Assembly (NCBI RefSeq): GCF_046533115.1
Contig: NZ_JAJQRC010000003.1
Location: 62,001 to 126,000 of the forward strand
DNA: 64,000 nt
From: JAIRMO01 sp046533115
Lineage (GTDB): Bacteria; Spirochaetota; Spirochaetia; Treponematales; Breznakiellaceae
Direction: 5' to 3'
Part shown: piece after piece, positions 60,346 through 64,000 of the stretch
How positions within the stretch are numbered: the stretch's first letter is position 1
Layout: the number at the start of each line of letters is the position of its first letter
Notes under the pieces: generated by a model
Databases searched by the model: none
The model's input: the letters and a program-made list of their open reading frames with translations, nothing else
Told to the model about the DNA's origin: nothing
Program-made: the position numbers and the translations under genes

Positions 60346-60966
60346 ATGCAGAATATATTGATAAAGAAAAAAGACATCGCCTCCCCGGAATTTTTTTATG
60401 AGGTTCTTCACCGTACCCCGGTAATCCTGGCGGTAAAGTCTATGGATGGGCTTGAGAAAAGCATCCTGGGAGGTGGCAGGCTCATGTTTGTGCTTTTCGG
60501 CGATATCCTGAGTATCCCCGGCATTGTCGCGAAAATCAAGGACGCGGGAAAAATCGCCCTGGTACATATCGACCTTATTGACGGATTGACCTCCCGGGAT
60601 ATTGTCGTTGATTTTATCGCGGAAAATACCCGGGCGGACGGGATCCTATCCACCAAAACGAATCTGCTTAAACGCGCCAAATCCCGGGGGCTTTTAGCGG
60701 TACAGCGGTTTTTTGTGCTGGATTCCCTGTCCCTCCTCAACATCGAAAAACAGTTTCCCCTGGATTATGCAGACGCGGTTGAGATTTTACCCGGGGTTAT
60801 ACCCAAGGTAATCCGCCGGATCGTCAAAATAATCAATAAACCCGTGATTGCCGGGGGGCTTGTTTCGGACCCGGAGGATGTACGGCAGGTCCTGGAGGCG
60901 GGGGCGGTATCGGTGTCTTCCTCCAATATGGAACTTGTATCGGCTTTAAAACTCAAGGGTTTTTGA
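60346..60966 (+). CDS. glpP: GlpP-family glycerol-responsive transcription antiterminator
   Basis: The 206-residue TIM-barrel product matches GlpP (G3P antiterminator family). Characteristic segments are RTPVILAVKSMDGLEKSI, KIALVHIDLIDGLTSRD, ADGILSTKTNLLKRAK, VQRFFVLDSLSL, VEILPGVIPKV and KPVIAGGLVSDPEDV. In Bacillus, GlpP bound to glycerol 3-phosphate prevents premature termination in the leaders of glycerol genes. Here two candidate target leaders flank it (58100-58159 and 61093-61156). The ribosome binding site is poor, so the start at ATG 60346 is uncertain. Confidence 0.9.
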   Translation: MQNILIKKKDIASPEFFYEVLHRTPVILAVKSMDGLEKSILGGGRLMFVLFGDILSIPGIVAKIKDAGKIALVHIDLIDGLTSRDIVVDFIAENTRADGILSTKTNLLKRAKSRGLLAVQRFFVLDSLSLLNIEKQFPLDYADAVEILPGVIPKVIRRIVKIINKPVIAGGLVSDPEDVRQVLEAGAVSVSSSNMELVSALKLKGF

Positions 60967-61027
60967 AACCGGTGCCGGGGATAATCAGTGCGGGCCGGTG
61001 AATTGCTTAAAATTTTACGGTTATCCC

Positions 61028-61056
61028 TTGCAAGGAAAGGATATCCGTAGTATACT
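61028..61056 (+). promoter_or_regulatory. Promoter for the dehydrogenase leader
   Basis: TTGCAA, 17 bases, TATACT. The transcript should start near 61063 and run into the leader. The -10 context (TAGTATACT) is the same as that of tamB. Confidence 0.75.
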
Positions 61057-61092
61057 TATATTAGGTGTTTTTTAAAGTAGTTTGGAAAATTC

Positions 61093-61156
61093 TATTTGCT
61101 GAAGAGATTAAGAGTACAGCAAAATAGCCGGGAGGTTATTTTGCTGTATTTTTTTT
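61093..61156 (+). promoter_or_regulatory. Antiterminator/terminator leader, copy B
   Basis: TATTTGCTG (61093-61101) can pair with CAGCAAAATA (61117-61126, one bulge), leaving a 15-nt loop AAGAGATTAAGAGTA (61102-61116). The competing terminator uses arms 61115-61129 and 61134-61148 with eight T residues (61149-61156). The layout and 13 of the 15 loop bases match copy A, while stems differ in sequence but keep pairing. The AGGAGG of the gene begins right at the end of the T tract. Confidence 0.75.
61115..61156 (+). terminator. Intrinsic terminator in the dehydrogenase leader
   Basis: A 15-bp stem (one G-U pair) with GGGA tetraloop and a T8 tract, ten bases before the ATG. Full read-through is needed for any expression of the gene. 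Confidence 0.88.
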
Positions 61157-61166
61157 AGGAGGAACC

Positions 61167-62273
61167 ATGGTTCAGCTTACGTACGAAAGTTTTGATAAAA
61201 TGGAAGCTTTTATGAAAGACGTGTTCATAAAAGTCGGAGTACCCCCTGAGGATGCGGCGGTCTGTGCTGAAATATTGATCGAGTCGGATAAGCGGGGTAT
61301 TGATTCCCACGGGGTGGGGCGGTTCAAGCCTATTTATATAGATAGGATCAAGGACGGCATCCAGAACCCCCGTACCCATTTCGAGGTGGTCCGGGAGGGA
61401 CCTACCACGGCGGTAGTCGACGGTCATGACGGTATGGGCCAGGTGATCGGGAAACGCTCCATGCAGATGGCCATCGACAAGGCAAAAAAATACGGCATGG
61501 GCATGGTGGCGGTACGCAACTCTACCCATTACGGCATTGCCGGTTATTACGCTACCATGGCCACCCAGGCGGGGATGATAGGTATCACGGGAACCAATGC
61601 CAGGCCCTCCATCGCGCCCACCTTTGGAATCGAAAATATGCTGGGTACCAATCCCCTGACCGTGGGAATGCCCACGGACGAGGACTTTCCCTTTGTGCTG
61701 GACTGCGCCACCTCAGTCTCCCAGCGGGGGAAAATTGAACACTATAACCGGATCAACAAAACCATGCCCCAGGGCTGGGTGGTCAACCGGGACGGCAGCA
61801 GCGAAACCAATCCCGCCAAAGCCCTGGAGGGGCTGACCGCGGGGACCTCCGCCTTGGCGCCCCTGGGCGGCCTGGGGGACGAAACCGCCGGTTATAAGGG
61901 GTACGGCTATGCCACCGTGGTGGAGATCCTCTCCGCCGCCCTCCAACAGGGACAGTTCCTGAAGGCCCTGAACGGCTTTGATCCTTCGGGTAAAAAAGTT
62001 CCCTATCACCTGGGCCATTTTTTTATCGCCATTGATATCGCGGCCTTTGTGGAGCCGGAACAATTCAAAAAAACCACCGGGGATATTCTGCGGGAACTCC
62101 GGGCATCGGAAAAAATGCCCGGTCAAGACCGGATCTATACCGCCGGTGAAAAGGAATATCTGGCCTGGCTTTCCCGGAAGGATACGGGGGTTCCCCTGAA
62201 CGAAAGCCTCAAAAAAACCATCAAGGCTTTAAAAGAAGAATACCACATGGATTCTTACGAATTTAACTTTTAA
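61167..62273 (+). CDS. Malate/L-lactate dehydrogenase-family oxidoreductase
   Basis: A 368-residue NAD(P)-dependent dehydrogenase of the Ldh2/MDH2 family (unrelated to classical malate dehydrogenase). Family segments are SDKRGIDSHGVGRF, VDGHDGMGQVIGKRSMQMAI, VAVRNSTHYGIAGYYATMA, GTNPLTVGMPT, DCATSVSQRGKIEHYNR and GYKGYGYATVVEILS. It reduces or oxidises a 2-hydroxy acid such as lactate or malate; the precise substrate is not shown. AGGAGG precedes the ATG. Its leader is the copy B antiterminator, linking it to GlpP control. glpK follows about 77 bases on. Confidence 0.9.
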   Translation: MVQLTYESFDKMEAFMKDVFIKVGVPPEDAAVCAEILIESDKRGIDSHGVGRFKPIYIDRIKDGIQNPRTHFEVVREGPTTAVVDGHDGMGQVIGKRSMQMAIDKAKKYGMGMVAVRNSTHYGIAGYYATMATQAGMIGITGTNARPSIAPTFGIENMLGTNPLTVGMPTDEDFPFVLDCATSVSQRGKIEHYNRINKTMPQGWVVNRDGSSETNPAKALEGLTAGTSALAPLGGLGDETAGYKGYGYATVVEILSAALQQGQFLKALNGFDPSGKKVPYHLGHFFIAIDIAAFVEPEQFKKTTGDILRELRASEKMPGQDRIYTAGEKEYLAWLSRKDTGVPLNESLKKTIKALKEEYHMDSYEFNF

Positions 62274-62279
62274 TGGGCC

Positions 62280-62306
62280 GGTTTGCAAAACTAAAGTTTT
62301 GAAACC
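62280..62306 (+). promoter_or_regulatory. Hairpin in the glpK leader
   Basis: GGTTTGCAAAACT (62280-62292) pairs with AGTTTTGAAACC (62295-62306) with one unpaired base. It contains a copy of the GTTTTGAAACC motif also found in other intergenic regions. No T tract follows, so its role is unclear. Confidence 0.45.
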
Positions 62307-62350
62307 GCCGGAGGTATGAAAACAGCCGCAGCGGCTAAAGGAGTGGTGAT

Positions 62351-63834
62351 ATGGGAAAATATGTGTTGGCCTTGGATCAGGGAACCACCAGTTCCCGGGC
62401 GATCCTCTTTGACCGGGAACAGCATATGATCGGCCTTGCCCAAAAAGAATTTGCCCAGATTTACCCCCGGGAGGGTTGGGTTGAACATGACCCCATGGAG
62501 ATCTATTCTTCCCAATACGCGGTGATGATGGAGCTGATTACCCAACACGGGGTGTCCATCGGGGATATCGCCGCCATCGGCATTACCAATCAGCGGGAAA
62601 CCACCGTACTCTGGGATAAACAGACCGGCCGGCCCATCTACAACGCCATCGTATGGCAGTGCCGGCGTACCTCGGATATCGTGGATGCCCTGGTACAGGA
62701 AGGCTTGGGGGATCACATCCGGAAGACCACCGGGCTGGTGCCGGACGCCTATTTTTCCGGGACCAAAATAACATGGATTTTGGATCATGTTCCGGAGGCG
62801 CGGGAACGAGCCCGGAAAGGGGAGATCCTCTTTGGTACCGTGGACACCTGGCTTATCTGGAAACTGACCAACGGGGGGATCCACGTAACCGACTATACCA
62901 ACGCCAGCCGCACCATGATCTACGATATTCATAAACTGGATTGGGACGATACCCTTTTAAAAAGACTCGACATCCCCCGGGCCTGTCTGCCGGAAGTCCG
63001 GCCCTCCAGTTGTGTCTACGGTACGGCGAATATTCAGGGGGTGGAGATCCCCATTGCCGCGGCCGCGGGGGATCAGCAGGCGGCCCTTTTTGGGCAGTGC
63101 TGTTTTAAAAAAGGGGAGGCCAAAAACACCTATGGTACGGGGTGTTTCCTGTTGATGCATACCGGCAGGGAGCCCTGTGAAAGCAAAAACGGCCTGCTCA
63201 CCACTATCGCCGCCAGTCCCACCGATAAGGTCGACTATGCCCTGGAGGGCAGCGTATTTGTGGGAGGCGCGGTGATCCAGTGGCTGCGGGACGAGATGCG
63301 GTTCATCACCGAAAGCAGCGACAGCGAATATTACGCCGGTAAGGTACCGAACGCGGGGGGGTATACCTGGTTCCGGCCTTTACCGGCCTGGGGGCCCCCT
63401 ACTGGGATATGTATGCCCGGGGTTGTATTATCGGCATTACCCGGGGAACCAAACGGTACCACATTATCCGGGCGGCGGAGGAGTCCATCGCCTACCAGAG
63501 CCTTGATTTGCTTAAAGCCATGGAAAAGGATACGGGGACCAAACTAAGCGAACTGAAGGTTGACGGCGGCGCCAGCCGGGACGCCTTTCTTATGCAGTTC
63601 CAGGCGGATATCTCCGGGGCGGTGATCCAGCGGCCGATGATCCGGGAAACCACCGCCCTGGGGGCGGCCTACCTCGCGGGGCTTGCCGTGGGGATCTGGA
63701 AAGACCTGGACGAGATCCGCGCCCGGTGGAAACGGGATACCGAATTCATCCCCCGGATGGAAACCGGGGAGCGGGAGGCCCTGCTCGCGGGCTGGCATAA
63801 GGCCGTGGGACGGAGCCGCGCCTGGGCGGACTAA
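62351..63834 (+). pseudogene. glpK: Glycerol kinase, frameshifted at a G7 tract
   Basis: GlpK phosphorylates glycerol to glycerol 3-phosphate. The N-terminal part begins KYVLALDQGTTSSRAILFD and reads well to about residue 336. At 63355-63361 seven G residues occur where eight are needed; after this the frame shifts, so the ORF read from 62351 ends at 63547 with foreign residues. In the shifted frame the remaining GlpK sequence continues (VYLVPAFTGLGAPYWDMYARG to EREALLAGWH) and ends at 63834. Adding one G gives 494 residues, the usual GlpK size. The break may be a sequencing error, a true mutation or a phase-variable tract. It follows the dehydrogenase gene and is probably cotranscribed. Confidence 0.88.
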
Positions 63835-63854
63835 AGGAAGGTCCGGGGATAGGT

Positions 63855-64000
63855 TTAACCCGCTTCCCGCCGTTCCCGGTTTTTGCCGACCAGGGTCGAG
63901 ATAAGTACCGCCGCCACAATGACGCCTCCCCCCATGAGGGCGGAAAGGGAGGGTTTTTCCCCGGTCACGAGGAGTACCCATACGGGGTTAAGGATGGGTT
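63855..64000 (-). CDS. EamA/DMT-family transporter, C-terminal fragment
   Basis: Only the last 47 codons of this minus-strand gene lie in the window. They read PILNPVWVLLVTGEKPSLSA then a membrane segment (LMGGGVIVAAVLISTL) and a basic tail KNRERREAG, which matches the last helix of drug/metabolite (EamA) transporters. The stop is at 63855-63857; the gene continues beyond 64000. It converges with glpK. Substrate cannot be judged. Confidence 0.65.
   Translation of the reverse strand, partial: PILNPVWVLLVTGEKPSLSALMGGGVIVAAVLISTLVGKNRERREAG

Noticed and set aside
63409..63834. Independent small gene after glpK
   Set aside because: Its sequence is the C-terminal third of glycerol kinase in the shifted frame, not a separate gene.

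Overview
The window is a gene-dense, fairly GC-rich bacterial chromosome segment that reads as a treponeme (Spirochaetota). The protein set and gene order support this: tamB-bamA-skp-mutS, rimP-nusA-infB-rbfA-truB-ribF-rpsO followed by pnp, a giant GreA with a long N-terminal helical region, and many TPR lipoproteins. An insect-gut type Treponema is my guess from base composition and the glycerol genes; the species is inference. I see no rRNA, tRNA, CRISPR array, prophage or insertion sequence.

Layout. 1-7.3 kb: TPR and lipoproteins, an extended uracil phosphoribosyltransferase, a DUF503 protein and a minus-strand membrane protein. 7.3-13.9 kb: trmB, ligA, hrpB, then minus-strand tmk and a small exported protein. 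13.9-27.1 kb: outer-membrane biogenesis (tamB, bamA, skp), mutS, comF and an exported M30-like metalloprotease. 27.1-42.1 kb: a translation/RNA block from a strong promoter and structured leader (rimP to rpsO), then pnp, dut, lptF, lptG, tgt and a HEAT-repeat protein. 42.1-48 kb: minus-strand VWA protein, GreA fusion and TPR protein. 48.1-58 kb: rpe, dtd, prs, recA-folK-scpA-scpB-rluB, then ruvB-queA.

58-64 kb is the most unusual region: a membrane-anchored alpha/beta hydrolase, a GlpP-family antiterminator, a malate/L-lactate-type dehydrogenase and glycerol kinase, then the end of an EamA transporter. The hydrolase and the dehydrogenase each have a strong promoter and a leader of the same architecture. 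In each, a 15-nt A/G-rich conserved segment (AAGAGAWTAAGAG core) sits in the loop of a possible antiterminator, and a 15-bp terminator hairpin with a T tract competes with it. The stem sequences differ but pairing is kept. With a GlpP gene lying between the two, the simplest reading is a GlpP-controlled antitermination regulon. The glycerol kinase gene is broken by one missing G in a G7 tract, either a sequencing error, a mutation or a reversible switch.

Other points worth attention: mutS seems to start at a non-AUG codon, thymidylate kinase lacks the P-loop lysine, RibF has lost the riboflavin kinase signature, RecA carries a long AT-hook-like tail, NusA ends in a zinc ribbon, and two long perfect or near-perfect hairpins without T tracts lie between operons.
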